Positions 1 through 4,936 of a DNA stretch of 5,516 nt are shown here, piece after piece (the stretch's first letter is position 1; the number at the start of each line of letters is the position of its first letter). The stretch comes from an uncultured Oscillospiraceae bacterium. Lineage in GTDB: Bacteria; Bacillota; Clostridia; Oscillospirales; Ruminococcaceae. Below the pieces are notes generated by a model, which had not been told where the DNA came from, made no database searches, and saw only the letters and a list, made by a program, of their open reading frames with translations. Location of the stretch: NCBI GenBank assembly GCA_900543705.1, contig UQSL01000101.1, positions 1 through 5,516 on the forward strand, given 5' to 3'. Both the position numbers and the translations under genes were made by a program.

Positions 1-27
1 ATATTTCCTACTTAGGGGCTTTTTTGT
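1..27. terminator. Probable half of an intrinsic terminator cut by the window edge
   Basis: The stretch ends in TAGGGGC followed by six T on the plus strand; on the minus strand the same bases read A6-GCCCCTA. This is the pattern of one arm of a bidirectional A-tract/T-tract terminator whose other arm would lie left of base 1. It sits about 50 bases beyond the stop of the minus-strand CAP lipoprotein gene, so it could end that gene, a plus-strand gene outside the window, or both. Only one arm is visible, so this is an inference. Confidence 0.35.
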
Positions 28-76
28 GCTGTCTGTACATTCTGGGGCAGTTCAATGGTTAGGGGATTTTTCGGGA

Positions 77-913
77 TTAACCGACAAAGAGTTGAACCCA
101 GTACAGCCGGCCATTATACTCAGTGACACCGACTCCAATTTTGGTAAAGGAGCTGTTGAGAATGTTTTGGCGGTGGCCGGTGGAATTCATCCAGGTATTC
201 ATGACGGATTGCGGGGAACTCTGTCCCCAGGCAATGTTTTCTCCGACCGTATTCCAGGAAATCGTGACTGCTGTGGAAAAGCTGCTTCCATCCGGACGGG
301 TATGATCAAAGGTACCGACAATTTCCTTGGCACGGACAAGGGCATCCGCACTCAGCTGAGTGTCAAAGGAAAGCGGAGCAAGTCCTGCTTTGGAACGCTC
401 CTCGTTGACAAGCTGTGCTACCTGCTCCGCCATACCGGAAGGCGCCGGAGAAATACTGTCTGCGGCGGAAGAGGAGGGACGTGAGGAACCCACAGGCGTG
501 GAGGAAGAACTTGGTGCAGAGGTAACGGGATCGAAAGAGATAATATGCTGAGAAGCAGAAGATGACGGAGCGGGAGCAGGCTCCTGTTGCCCTTGTGCTT
601 CTGGGATGTTCCAGCTTTGGGCGGAAGTGTCCTCGTGATGGACTGGCGCCGCGGATTTAGCCGCAGGGGAATTTTCTGTCTCGGTTTGTGATGGTTCCTC
701 TGCAAGAGATTCTAAATCAGAGGAAGCGAGACTTTCTTCGAGTGCAGAAGATTCACCGGACTGACCTTCAGAGGAGTCCATAGACTCCGCAGCAGAGCTG
801 CTGTCCACGACAGAGCTGACACCGGGGGACTGCACATCGGACGGATTCGAAACACAGGCGGTCAATGTAAAGACAAATGAAAGGGTAAGTAGCATCGATA
901 CGATAAATTTCAT
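77..913 (-). CDS. CAP-domain (SCP/PR-1-like) secreted lipoprotein
   Basis: A 278-residue exported protein. The N-terminus is a lipoprotein signal: MKF, a hydrophobic stretch, then the lipobox LTAC with the lipidated Cys at residue 20, so the protein should be anchored on the outer face of the membrane. Residues about 21-160 are a low-complexity Ser/Ala/Glu/Pro linker, suited to crossing the cell wall. Residues about 163-278 form a CAP domain (cysteine-rich secretory/PR-1/SCP family): VNEERSKAGL near the start, HTRPDG with His204, GENIAWG with Glu225, W-MNSTGHRQNIL with His247, and the closing IGVGV and YWVQLF strands. His204, Glu225 and His247 are the usual cavity residues. Start choice: AAGGAG (920-925) touches an upstream ATG at 919 but lies 6 bases before the ATG at 913, so 913 is preferred; 919 would add Met-Phe. 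The gene has its own promoter. Bacterial CAP proteins are common in Clostridia and sporeformers, but their biochemical role is mostly unknown, so no substrate is proposed. Confidence 0.93.
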   Translation of the reverse strand: MKFIVSMLLTLSFVFTLTACVSNPSDVQSPGVSSVVDSSSAAESMDSSEGQSGESSALEESLASSDLESLAEEPSQTETENSPAAKSAAPVHHEDTSAQSWNIPEAQGQQEPAPAPSSSASQHIISFDPVTSAPSSSSTPVGSSRPSSSAADSISPAPSGMAEQVAQLVNEERSKAGLAPLSFDTQLSADALVRAKEIVGTFDHTRPDGSSFSTAVTISWNTVGENIAWGQSSPQSVMNTWMNSTGHRQNILNSSFTKIGVGVTEYNGRLYWVQLFVG

Positions 914-958
914 AAACATCTCCTTAATCGTTTGAATGTGGAGGTTTTTGTTTCAATA

Positions 959-987
959 ACAATATCACGATCGATACTTTCCGTCAA
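959..987 (-). promoter_or_regulatory. Sigma-A-type promoter of the CAP lipoprotein gene
   Basis: Read on the minus strand, TTGACG (982-987) is followed by a 17-base spacer and TATTGT (959-964). The -35 matches 5 of 6 consensus bases and the -10 matches 4 of 6. Transcription would begin near 952, giving a 5' leader of about 39 bases that contains the AAGGAG site at 920-925. Position and spacing fit well; this is a sequence match only. Confidence 0.6.
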
Positions 988-999
988 TGAAAATTCCAA

Positions 1000-1019
1000 C
1001 CAGTACTGGGCAGTTCTGG
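1000..1019. repeat. 20-bp imperfect palindrome upstream of the CAP gene promoter
   Basis: CCAGTACTGGGCAGTTCTGG reads almost the same on both strands: 18 of 20 positions are symmetric and the only break is a T/T pair. It ends 12 bases upstream of the -35 of the CAP lipoprotein promoter, where an activator or repressor dimer could bind. No regulator can be named. Confidence 0.35.
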
Positions 1020-1154
1020 AACGGACAGCTTTTTTTGAGATATCTATAAAATAATGGAAGCCAAAATTAAGAAAATTTATTTCTATTATTCTCCTGATAT
1101 GGCGTTTATTCCATCTTTTTGTATCCAAAGATTACAAAAAAGCAAAATGTATTT

Positions 1155-1286
1155 TTATCTACAAAAAAACGCACCTTCTATGAGATGCGTTTTCCTTGCA
1201 CTGATAATCAGATGATAAAAAGAAATAATGCGCTCAAGGCACACCGTAACAAGAGCACCGAAAAGGAGCCATAGCTTTGCTTTCAT
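1155..1286 (-). CDS. Doubtful 43-residue membrane-like small ORF or gene remnant
   Basis: An ATG at 1286 opens a 43-codon frame. Its first part, MKAKLWLLFGALVTVCLERI, looks like a short basic N-terminus followed by one hydrophobic segment, as in a signal anchor. Against a real gene: no Shine-Dalgarno sequence precedes the ATG (the upstream bases are a TTTTTACAAA stretch), and the frame runs through the hairpin at 1166-1193, which looks like a terminator. It lies just after the strong tRNA terminator on the same strand, and no promoter is evident. It may be the leftover N-terminus of a lost membrane protein, or chance. No family is recognised. Confidence 0.2.
   Translation of the reverse strand: MKAKLWLLFGALVTVCLERIISFYHLIISARKTHLIEGAFFCR
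1163..1193 (-). terminator. Weak-stem intrinsic terminator, minus strand (possibly bidirectional)
   Basis: AAAACGCA (1166-1173) pairs perfectly with TGCGTTTT (1186-1193) around a 12-base centre. On the minus strand the hairpin is followed by seven T (1163-1169), partly shared with the stem. The plus-strand side also ends in TTTT. No confident gene lies directly upstream on the minus strand except the doubtful small ORF, so it may be a backup terminator for tRNA-Leu or may isolate the CAP gene promoter from upstream transcription. Confidence 0.6.
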
Positions 1287-1318
1287 TTTGTAAAAAGTAA
1301 GTGAGCCGATGTGTTTTC

Positions 1319-1359
1319 AAAAAAAGCCGTCGCGGACAATACATCGTTCGCGACGGCTT
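1319..1359 (-). terminator. Strong rho-independent terminator of tRNA-Leu
   Basis: On the minus strand AAGCCGTCGCG pairs perfectly over 11 bases with CGCGACGGCTT (1349-1359 with 1324-1334), with a 14-base loop, followed by seven T (1319-1325, partly within the stem). The 5' arm begins on the last base of the tRNA's encoded CCA end, so tRNA and terminator are directly joined. Confidence 0.92.
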
Positions 1360-1445
1360 GGTGCCGCTGACCGGGATCGAACCGGTACGGTGTCGCCACC
1401 GAGGGATTTTAAGTCCCTTGCGTCTGCCTGTTCCGCCACAGCGGC
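1359..1445 (-). tRNA. tRNA-Leu (anticodon UAA), class II
   Basis: An 87-base tRNA including an encoded CCA end. The acceptor stem GCCGCTG/CAGCGGC is perfect over 7 pairs, followed by discriminator A and CCA (minus strand). The anticodon stem AGGGA/TCCCT encloses the loop CTTAAAA, giving anticodon TAA, which reads UUA and probably UUG leucine codons. A long variable arm (CGGTG, loop GCGA, CACCG) marks it as a class II tRNA. The T arm ACCGG-TTCGATC-CCGGT is canonical. Leucine identity is supported by the anticodon, the long variable arm and discriminator A together. It is a single-gene transcript with its own promoter and terminator. Confidence 0.97.
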
Positions 1446-1459
1446 AAAATACAAGACAT

Positions 1460-1488
1460 ATTATAACATTATCAGCAGGAAAACGCAA
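1460..1488 (-). promoter_or_regulatory. Promoter of tRNA-Leu
   Basis: On the minus strand a perfect -10 TATAAT (1460-1465) sits 17 bases after TTGCGT (1483-1488), a -35 that keeps the key TTG. Transcription would start near 1453, about 8 bases before the mature 5' end of the tRNA, leaving a very short leader for RNase P to remove. Confidence 0.7.
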
Positions 1489-1552
1489 GCAACAAACTCA
1501 CAACAAAAGTGAAAGGTATCGCAATATTAGCGCGGCGGAATGAGACGAAGAA

Positions 1553-1611
1553 AAAAGCGATTCCCGTAACCCAGAGATAAGGGAAAGAAGGCCTAGATTT
1601 AGGTCGCTTTT
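1553..1611 (-). repeat. Branched inverted-repeat structure, possible second terminator or small RNA 3' end
   Basis: An outer 8-bp stem (AAAAGCGA 1553-1560 with TCGCTTTT 1604-1611) closes two inner hairpins that abut it directly: TTCCC/GGGAA (1561-1565 with 1581-1585) and CCTA/TAGG (1592-1595 with 1600-1603). The result is a compact three-way junction. On the minus strand the outer stem ends in TCGCTTTTTT (1551-1560), a T-tract, so the minus strand is the likely RNA. It lies 20 bases beyond the terminator of the isomerase gene and upstream of the tRNA-Leu promoter. It could be a backup terminator, a processed 3' fragment or a small RNA. No known RNA family is recognised. Confidence 0.4.
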
Positions 1612-1628
1612 CAAACGAATGGGGAAAG

Positions 1629-1662
1629 AAAAATCCCACTCGCTGCATAACGAGTGGGATTT
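1629..1662 (-). terminator. Intrinsic terminator of the sugar isomerase gene
   Basis: On the minus strand AAATCCCACTCG (1651-1662) pairs with CGAGTGGGATTT (1631-1642) over 12 bases, with an 8-base loop, and runs into five T (1629-1633). It begins 11 bases after the stop codon of the TIM-barrel gene at 1674. Confidence 0.9.
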
Positions 1663-1673
1663 GCTTGATGATT

Positions 1674-2528
1674 CTAGATTTTTGTTTTGAGAAAGTCGAC
1701 AGCTTTTTTGATATCAGCTTCCGCGTTTGCACCAACTTCGCGCTCAACGGTCAGGTAGCCATGGTAGCCAATCTTCTCAAGAGCGGCTAGGTAAGCGTTG
1801 AAGTCAACCTTGCCGTCGCCGAGAGGAGTCTCGAGGAAGTAGTCGCTCATACGCATATCCTCGATGCCGCCTTCCGCAAAGAAGTCATAGATGACCTGCG
1901 GGTCGGTTTTCTGGAGCATGATGCCATCTTTCGCATGGGTGTGGACAATGTAATCTTTAAGGATTTCAACTCCCTCGACCGGATCCTGGTCGGTAACCAT
2001 AACGAAATTTGCCGGGTCGAAGTTGACTTTCATGCCCTTATTGCCGAGGCTGTCAAGGAACCCTTTGAGGGTGATGGCCTTTTCCGGTCCGGTCTCGATT
2101 GCAAAGGAGACACCGAGGGAATCTGCGAAAGCCCCAAGTTCTGCGCAGGCTTCCTGCATGACTTTATAGCGCTCGCAAGTAGTGTCGGCCGGGATAACGC
2201 CGATGTGAGTAGTCACGACGTTTGCACCGAGCTCTTTGGTGATTTCAACGACTTTCTTGGAAAACGCAATTTTTGCCGGGTTGTCAGCTTTAATGGCAAA
2301 ACCGTGTCCACCCGGATCGCCACAGACTGCGGAGATTTCCACGCCGTTTGATTTGATGATGTCCTTTACCTCAGCGATTTTCGCCGGAGTCATATTCGCC
2401 GGAGCGAGTTCTCCGTCAACCATGTACATCTGGATCCCGTCTGCGCCGAGCTTTGCAGCTTTTTCTACGCCGGTTTTGAAATCAGTGCGGAAGCTGTCGG
2501 CCATAACGCCAATTTTAAACTTGCCCAT
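1674..2528 (-). CDS. Sugar phosphate isomerase/epimerase-like TIM-barrel protein
   Basis: A 284-residue cytosolic protein of the xylose-isomerase-like TIM-barrel superfamily (COG1082-type; relatives include IolE, IolI, hydroxypyruvate isomerase and D-tagatose/D-psicose 3-epimerases). These enzymes use a divalent metal to move a carbonyl group or invert a carbon on sugars or inositol derivatives. Expected metal-site residues are visible on successive strands: Glu145 in AIETGPE, Asp171 in NFDPANF, His198 in VHTHAKDG and Glu262 in LTVERE. His108 in TTHIG fits a further active-site position. The length is normal for the family and nothing is missing. Start: AGGTG 7 bases before the ATG at 2528. 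The gene is monocistronic, with a promoter at 2610-2638 and a terminator at 1629-1662. It is transcribed divergently from a GntR-type regulator that may control it. The substrate cannot be read from the sequence: no inositol or sugar-transport genes are adjacent. Confidence 0.9.
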   Translation of the reverse strand: MGKFKIGVMADSFRTDFKTGVEKAAKLGADGIQMYMVDGELAPANMTPAKIAEVKDIIKSNGVEISAVCGDPGGHGFAIKADNPAKIAFSKKVVEITKELGANVVTTHIGVIPADTTCERYKVMQEACAELGAFADSLGVSFAIETGPEKAITLKGFLDSLGNKGMKVNFDPANFVMVTDQDPVEGVEILKDYIVHTHAKDGIMLQKTDPQVIYDFFAEGGIEDMRMSDYFLETPLGDGKVDFNAYLAALEKIGYHGYLTVEREVGANAEADIKKAVDFLKTKI

Positions 2529-2601
2529 TGTATTTCACCTCATAAAAATTTATTTTCCCAAAGATGGGAAACAAGCCATCCGGATGGAATGGCATCGATT
2601 C

Positions 2602-2610
2602 TTATCCACA
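2602..2610 (+). promoter_or_regulatory. Perfect DnaA-box match overlapping the isomerase promoter
   Basis: TTATCCACA matches the consensus DnaA box exactly. It overlaps the last base of the -10 and covers the expected transcription start of the minus-strand isomerase gene, so bound DnaA could block initiation. A weaker related 9-mer, TGTGTAAAA (2625-2633, 7 of 9 to the inverted box), lies close by. A single perfect box occurs by chance roughly once per 130 kb on either strand, so function is unproven. Confidence 0.35.
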
Positions 2611-2638
2611 TTATAGCATAAGCTGTGTAAAAAAAACA
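2610..2638 (-). promoter_or_regulatory. Extended -10 promoter of the sugar isomerase gene
   Basis: On the minus strand TGCTATAAT contains a perfect -10 (2610-2615) with the TGn extension. The -35 region at 17 bases (TGTTTT, 2633-2638) is poor, as is usual for extended -10 promoters. Transcription would start near 2603, giving a leader of about 75 bases before the ATG at 2528. Confidence 0.6.
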
Positions 2639-2661
2639 CCTTTTCTAGTTCTGATTTTGTG

Positions 2662-2711
2662 AAATTCAAGAATTTTAAGGATTTACACGAAATTATCTTG
2701 TAAATTTAAGG
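2662..2711. repeat. Cluster of dyads and direct repeats between the divergent genes
   Basis: Three repeat patterns lie between the isomerase promoter and the GntR gene promoter. AAATTC-AA-GAATTT (2662-2675) is a perfect inverted repeat. ATTTACA (2681-2687) and TGTAAAT (2699-2705) form a second with an 11-base centre. The heptamer TTTAAGG occurs twice (2674-2680 and 2705-2711), 31 bases apart, about three helical turns. These are plausible operator elements for the adjacent GntR-family repressor or another regulator. The region is AT-rich, so some symmetry is expected by chance. Confidence 0.4.
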
Positions 2712-2726
2712 CATTGCTAACAGAAA

Positions 2727-2749
2727 CCTGTTTCAGCCTGGGATACAGG
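2727..2749. repeat. Inverted repeat just upstream of the GntR gene promoter
   Basis: CCTGT (2727-2731) and ACAGG (2745-2749) are exact inverted copies, and the pairing extends inward after one T/T mismatch (TC with GA). The repeat ends 2 bases before the -35 of the GntR-family gene, a typical place for an autoregulatory operator. Binding by the encoded protein is inferred from position only. Confidence 0.35.
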
Positions 2750-2751
2750 CC

Positions 2752-2780
2752 TTGCACGGAAAATTTTAGCGTGGTATGAT
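2752..2780 (+). promoter_or_regulatory. Promoter of the GntR-family regulator gene
   Basis: TTGCAC (2752-2757), a 17-base spacer, then TATGAT (2775-2780). Both hexamers are close to the sigma-A consensus and the spacing is ideal. Transcription would begin near 2787. The in-frame ATG at 2776 therefore lies inside the -10 element and would not be in the mRNA, which settles the gene start at 2815. Confidence 0.7.
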
Positions 2781-2814
2781 GAAAAAACAGGATAACGGCG
2801 AGGAAGGGCAGACT

Positions 2815-3180
2815 ATGTTAATCACCATTGACCATAACAGCAGACAGCCGATTTATGAACAGCTTGAACAGTGTATCAAAGCTCTGGTGGAGCGCGGGCA
2901 CCTCCGCCCGCAGGAGAAGCTTCCCTCGGTGCGGGGGCTTGCCAGACAGCTTCAGATCAATCCAAACACCGTGCAGCGGGTTTATTCCTCCCTGGAGCAG
3001 GGCGGCATTATCTATTCTGTCCGTGGTAAGGGCAATTTTATCTGTGACAGCTCCCTCGCCGGTAAGGCACAGCGGGACAGCGCGGTATCCTTTTTTGAAA
3101 AAGCGGTGCTGCGCCTCAAACGCAGTGGGGTGGACTGCGAGACGGCCTTTGCGATTGTGCAGCGAATATATCAGGAATAA
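2815..3180 (+). CDS. GntR-family transcriptional regulator, YtrA subfamily
   Basis: A 121-residue DNA-binding protein. Residues about 8-77 form the GntR winged helix: the PIYEQLEQCIKALVERG helix, then LPSVRGLARQLQINPNTVQR as helix-turn-helix, then the wing VRGKGNFI. The C-terminal part (about 78-121) is short and helical, with no effector-binding FCD or UTRA domain, which is the mark of the YtrA subfamily. Such proteins usually repress themselves and a neighbouring ABC-transporter operon. Start: GAGGAAGG lies 7 bases before the ATG at 2815, and the opening MLITIDHNSRQPIYEQ is typical; an in-frame ATG 39 bases upstream falls within the promoter and has no ribosome site. Unusually, no transporter follows: a terminator comes about 50 bases after the stop. 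Target genes may be itself, the divergent isomerase gene, or distant operons. Confidence 0.93.
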   Translation: MLITIDHNSRQPIYEQLEQCIKALVERGHLRPQEKLPSVRGLARQLQINPNTVQRVYSSLEQGGIIYSVRGKGNFICDSSLAGKAQRDSAVSFFEKAVLRLKRSGVDCETAFAIVQRIYQE

Positions 3181-3230
3181 TCCTCATTTCGGTTCTGCGC
3201 TAATTGGAAAAAGCAGGAGTAGATATTTAG

Positions 3231-3259
3231 GCGGAGAGATATCCCTCCGCTCGCTTTTT
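3231..3259 (+). terminator. Intrinsic terminator of the GntR-family gene
   Basis: GCGGAG (3231-3236) pairs with CTCCGC (3245-3250) around an 8-base loop, followed by TCGC and five T (3255-3259). It lies 50 bases after the stop codon of the regulator gene and ends it as a single-gene transcript. Confidence 0.7.
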
Positions 3260-3497
3260 ATCGATTAAGAACGAATAGCAAAACGGCCGGTTGCCCAATT
3301 CGATAATCTACTTGGCCGGATACCGGGAGAACCGTGCGCAAATACCCGCTGAGGAACAACAGTTTTAGATCTGGGAAGAGTATTCGGCTGCTACGCGTAC
3401 TGTTTTTTCTGCACGGTACGTAGATATCCATTGCCCCGTCCGGGCAAAAATGACAGCGCTCATCATAAAACTCCATCGTTTCGCTGTAGTTCACCAT
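3258..3497 (-). CDS. Doubtful 79-residue ORF in the gap between regulator and reductase
   Basis: The roughly 400-base gap between the regulator and the reductase holds only two terminators and this frame. The N-terminal half (NYSETMEFYDERCHFCPDG, then a Cys in VPCRKN) has a natural composition with a Cys-x2-Cys pair. The second half is a basic and hydrophobic mixture that matches nothing I recognise. Only a weak purine stretch (AGAGAAAG) precedes the ATG, no promoter is clear, and the end overlaps the regulator's terminator. It could be a decayed gene fragment or chance. No function is offered. Confidence 0.2.
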   Translation of the reverse strand: MVNYSETMEFYDERCHFCPDGAMDIYVPCRKNSTRSSRILFPDLKLLFLSGYLRTVLPVSGQVDYRIGQPAVLLFVLNR

Positions 3498-3547
3498 TTC
3501 ATCTGCTTTCTCTGAATTCGGTAGCTTTCTTAGATTTACAAAGTACG

Positions 3548-3582
3548 AATAAGCCGGGAGCCAATTGGGTTCCCGGCTTATT
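3548..3582 (-). terminator. Hairpin terminator after the aldo/keto reductase gene
   Basis: AATAAGCCGGGA (3548-3559) pairs perfectly over 12 bases with TCCCGGCTTATT (3571-3582), with an 11-base loop. It begins 4 bases after the reductase stop codon on the minus strand. The T-tract after the stem is poor on both strands (TTATTCG on minus, TTATTTGCTTT on plus), so termination may rely on the stable stem, or the hairpin may protect the 3' end. Confidence 0.65.
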
Positions 3583-3586
3583 TGCT

Positions 3587-4618
3587 TTACTGGATTTCAT
3601 CCGCGTGGGCGGCGCTGAACTCCCGAAAATCTTTGAGCATGTATTTTAACAGATTCGGGGTATCCAGGTGATAGGGGCAGCGACGTTTGCAGGCGCCGCA
3701 GCCGATACAGTTTTCGATGCGGTTCATCTTCTCCTGGCCTTCTTTGGAGATAAGGGGCCGGTATGGAGAACGGCGCAGCAATAGGGACATGCGGGCCGCC
3801 GTCGGAATTTCAATACCTGCCGGACAGGGGAGGCAGTAGCCGCAGCCACGGCAGAAGTTGCCGGAGAGCTCTTTGCGGTCCTTGTTGATTTTCTCCCACA
3901 TTGCCTCATCCAAAACAGGAGGATGCTTCTCAAGTTCCAGGAATTCATCAAGCTCGTGTTCGCGCTGAACGCCCCAAATTGGAACAACGTTGTTAAACTG
4001 ACGTAGGAAGGAAAATGTGGTGGACACATCGGTAATCAGGCCGCCGGAAATGGCCTTCATTGCAATGACGCCGAGGTCATGCTCCTTGCAGACATCAATG
4101 ATACGTAGGTCGTCTTCCGAAGAGAGGGAACTGAGCGGGAACTGGATGGTATCATAGCAACCGGATTCGGCAGCCCTTGTCGCCAGTTCAAAGCTGTGGT
4201 TGGTGACGCCCAAAAAGCGGATATATCCCTTTTTCTTTGCCTCACACATGGCGGCATAAAGGCCTTTGTCGTCATTTGGGTCGGCCAAAACAGAAGGATT
4301 GTGCACCTGATAAATATCGATGTAATCGGTTTTGAGCATCTTCAGGCTGTTTTCCAATTGCTTCCAAAAGCCCTTGACATCCTTGGCGTCAAATTTTGTG
4401 GCAATGATAATATCCTTTCTCACATTGCTGAGTGCATGGCCGATTTTTTTCTCGCTGTCCGTGTAGGCGTGTGCGGTGTCAAAAAAGTTGATGCCGTTTT
4501 CATAGGCCTTGCGAAGCAGGACATCGGATTCCTCCATCGGGATACGCTGAATGGGCAGGGCGCCGAATCCGCTGCGGGAAACCATTAAGCCGGTGCGTCC
4601 AAGACGAATCTTTTCCAT
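3587..4618 (-). CDS. Aldo/keto reductase with C-terminal 4Fe-4S ferredoxin module
   Basis: A 343-residue cytosolic oxidoreductase. Residues about 1-230 form an aldo/keto reductase TIM barrel: LGRTGLMVSRSGFG at the start and the catalytic tetrad Asp47 and Tyr52 (FFDTAHAYTDSE), Lys75 (ATKFDA) and His106 (IYQVHNP). The C-terminal third carries two cysteine clusters: CRGCGYCLPCP (Cys256, 259, 262, 265) and CIGCGACKRRCP (Cys304, 307, 310, 314). This fits two iron-sulfur clusters, although the first motif is one residue shorter than the classic CxxCxxCxxxCP. AKR-ferredoxin fusions are a common anaerobe family and probably couple carbonyl reduction or oxidation to an electron carrier besides, or instead of, NAD(P)H; the substrate is unknown. 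Start: AGAGGAG (4626-4632) lies 7 bases before the ATG at 4618 but only 1 base before an ATG at 4624, so 4618 is preferred. It is a single-gene unit with a hairpin just after the stop. Confidence 0.94.
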   Translation of the reverse strand: MEKIRLGRTGLMVSRSGFGALPIQRIPMEESDVLLRKAYENGINFFDTAHAYTDSEKKIGHALSNVRKDIIIATKFDAKDVKGFWKQLENSLKMLKTDYIDIYQVHNPSVLADPNDDKGLYAAMCEAKKKGYIRFLGVTNHSFELATRAAESGCYDTIQFPLSSLSSEDDLRIIDVCKEHDLGVIAMKAISGGLITDVSTTFSFLRQFNNVVPIWGVQREHELDEFLELEKHPPVLDEAMWEKINKDRKELSGNFCRGCGYCLPCPAGIEIPTAARMSLLLRRSPYRPLISKEGQEKMNRIENCIGCGACKRRCPYHLDTPNLLKYMLKDFREFSAAHADEIQ

Positions 4619-4652
4619 AATCATTCTCCTCTGTTTTCATTTTCTTGCAGGG

Positions 4653-4694
4653 TGGAACAGGCAAAACAGTCCGCTTGACGATTAGACTGTTCCA
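4653..4694 (-). repeat. Two competing hairpins in the leader of the reductase gene
   Basis: TGGAACAG (4653-4660) is inverted as CTGTTCCA (4687-4694), and AACAGTC (4665-4671) is inverted as GACTGTT (4685-4691). Both use the same arm near 4685-4694, so only one hairpin can form at a time. The element ends 21 bases upstream of the Shine-Dalgarno of the aldo/keto reductase gene. It could be a DNA operator or an RNA switch in the leader. No T-tract follows, so it is not an attenuator terminator. Confidence 0.35.
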
Positions 4695-4936
4695 ATGACA
4701 AAATAGGATGCATTGTTTGCCCGGGACCGGTTTGGGCGGATAAATTTAGAGAAGTAATCTCAAAGTGGGACAAAAAGTCAAAGGCATGCAGCACAGCAAC
4801 ACCTGCGGCACACACCCAAATCAGGGAGTAAAGCCGAAGTAAAAGGCCCTAGGAGATTGGTTTATTTATCCAGTTTCTCCAATAGGGTAAGTGAACTGAA
4901 AAAGTACATTTGGCAAAAAGGGGAATTCCTTATTTC

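Noticed and set aside
1020..1040. T7 run after the palindrome, suggesting a plus-strand terminator.
   Set aside because: The T-tract is 10 bases away from the stem and no plus-strand gene ends here.
910..1128. 72-codon minus-strand frame upstream of the CAP gene.
   Set aside because: It overlaps the CAP gene's promoter, ribosome site and start, its composition is not protein-like, and no ribosome site precedes it.
1359..1445. tRNA-Leu as an integration site for a mobile element.
   Set aside because: No integrase gene and no duplicate of the tRNA 3' end was seen in the window.
2776..2814. Upstream in-frame ATG that would extend the GntR regulator by 13 residues.
   Set aside because: The ATG lies inside the -10 hexamer TATGAT and has no ribosome site, whereas the ATG at 2815 has one at 7-base spacing and gives the usual family N-terminus.
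4621..4815. 64-codon minus-strand frame with a GTG start whose TGA overlaps the reductase's upstream ATG; its extended frame has a hydrophobic stretch.
   Set aside because: No Shine-Dalgarno before the GTG, no better start before an in-frame TAG, no recognisable family, and the ribosome site for the reductase lies inside it. It is kept only as a remark in the leader finding.
4868..4912. Possible 15-codon leader peptide (starting MYFFSSLTLLEKLDK) in the reductase leader.
   Set aside because: The nearest AGGA-like sequence is about 17 bases upstream of its ATG, too far, and the peptide lacks the repeated regulatory codons of an attenuator.
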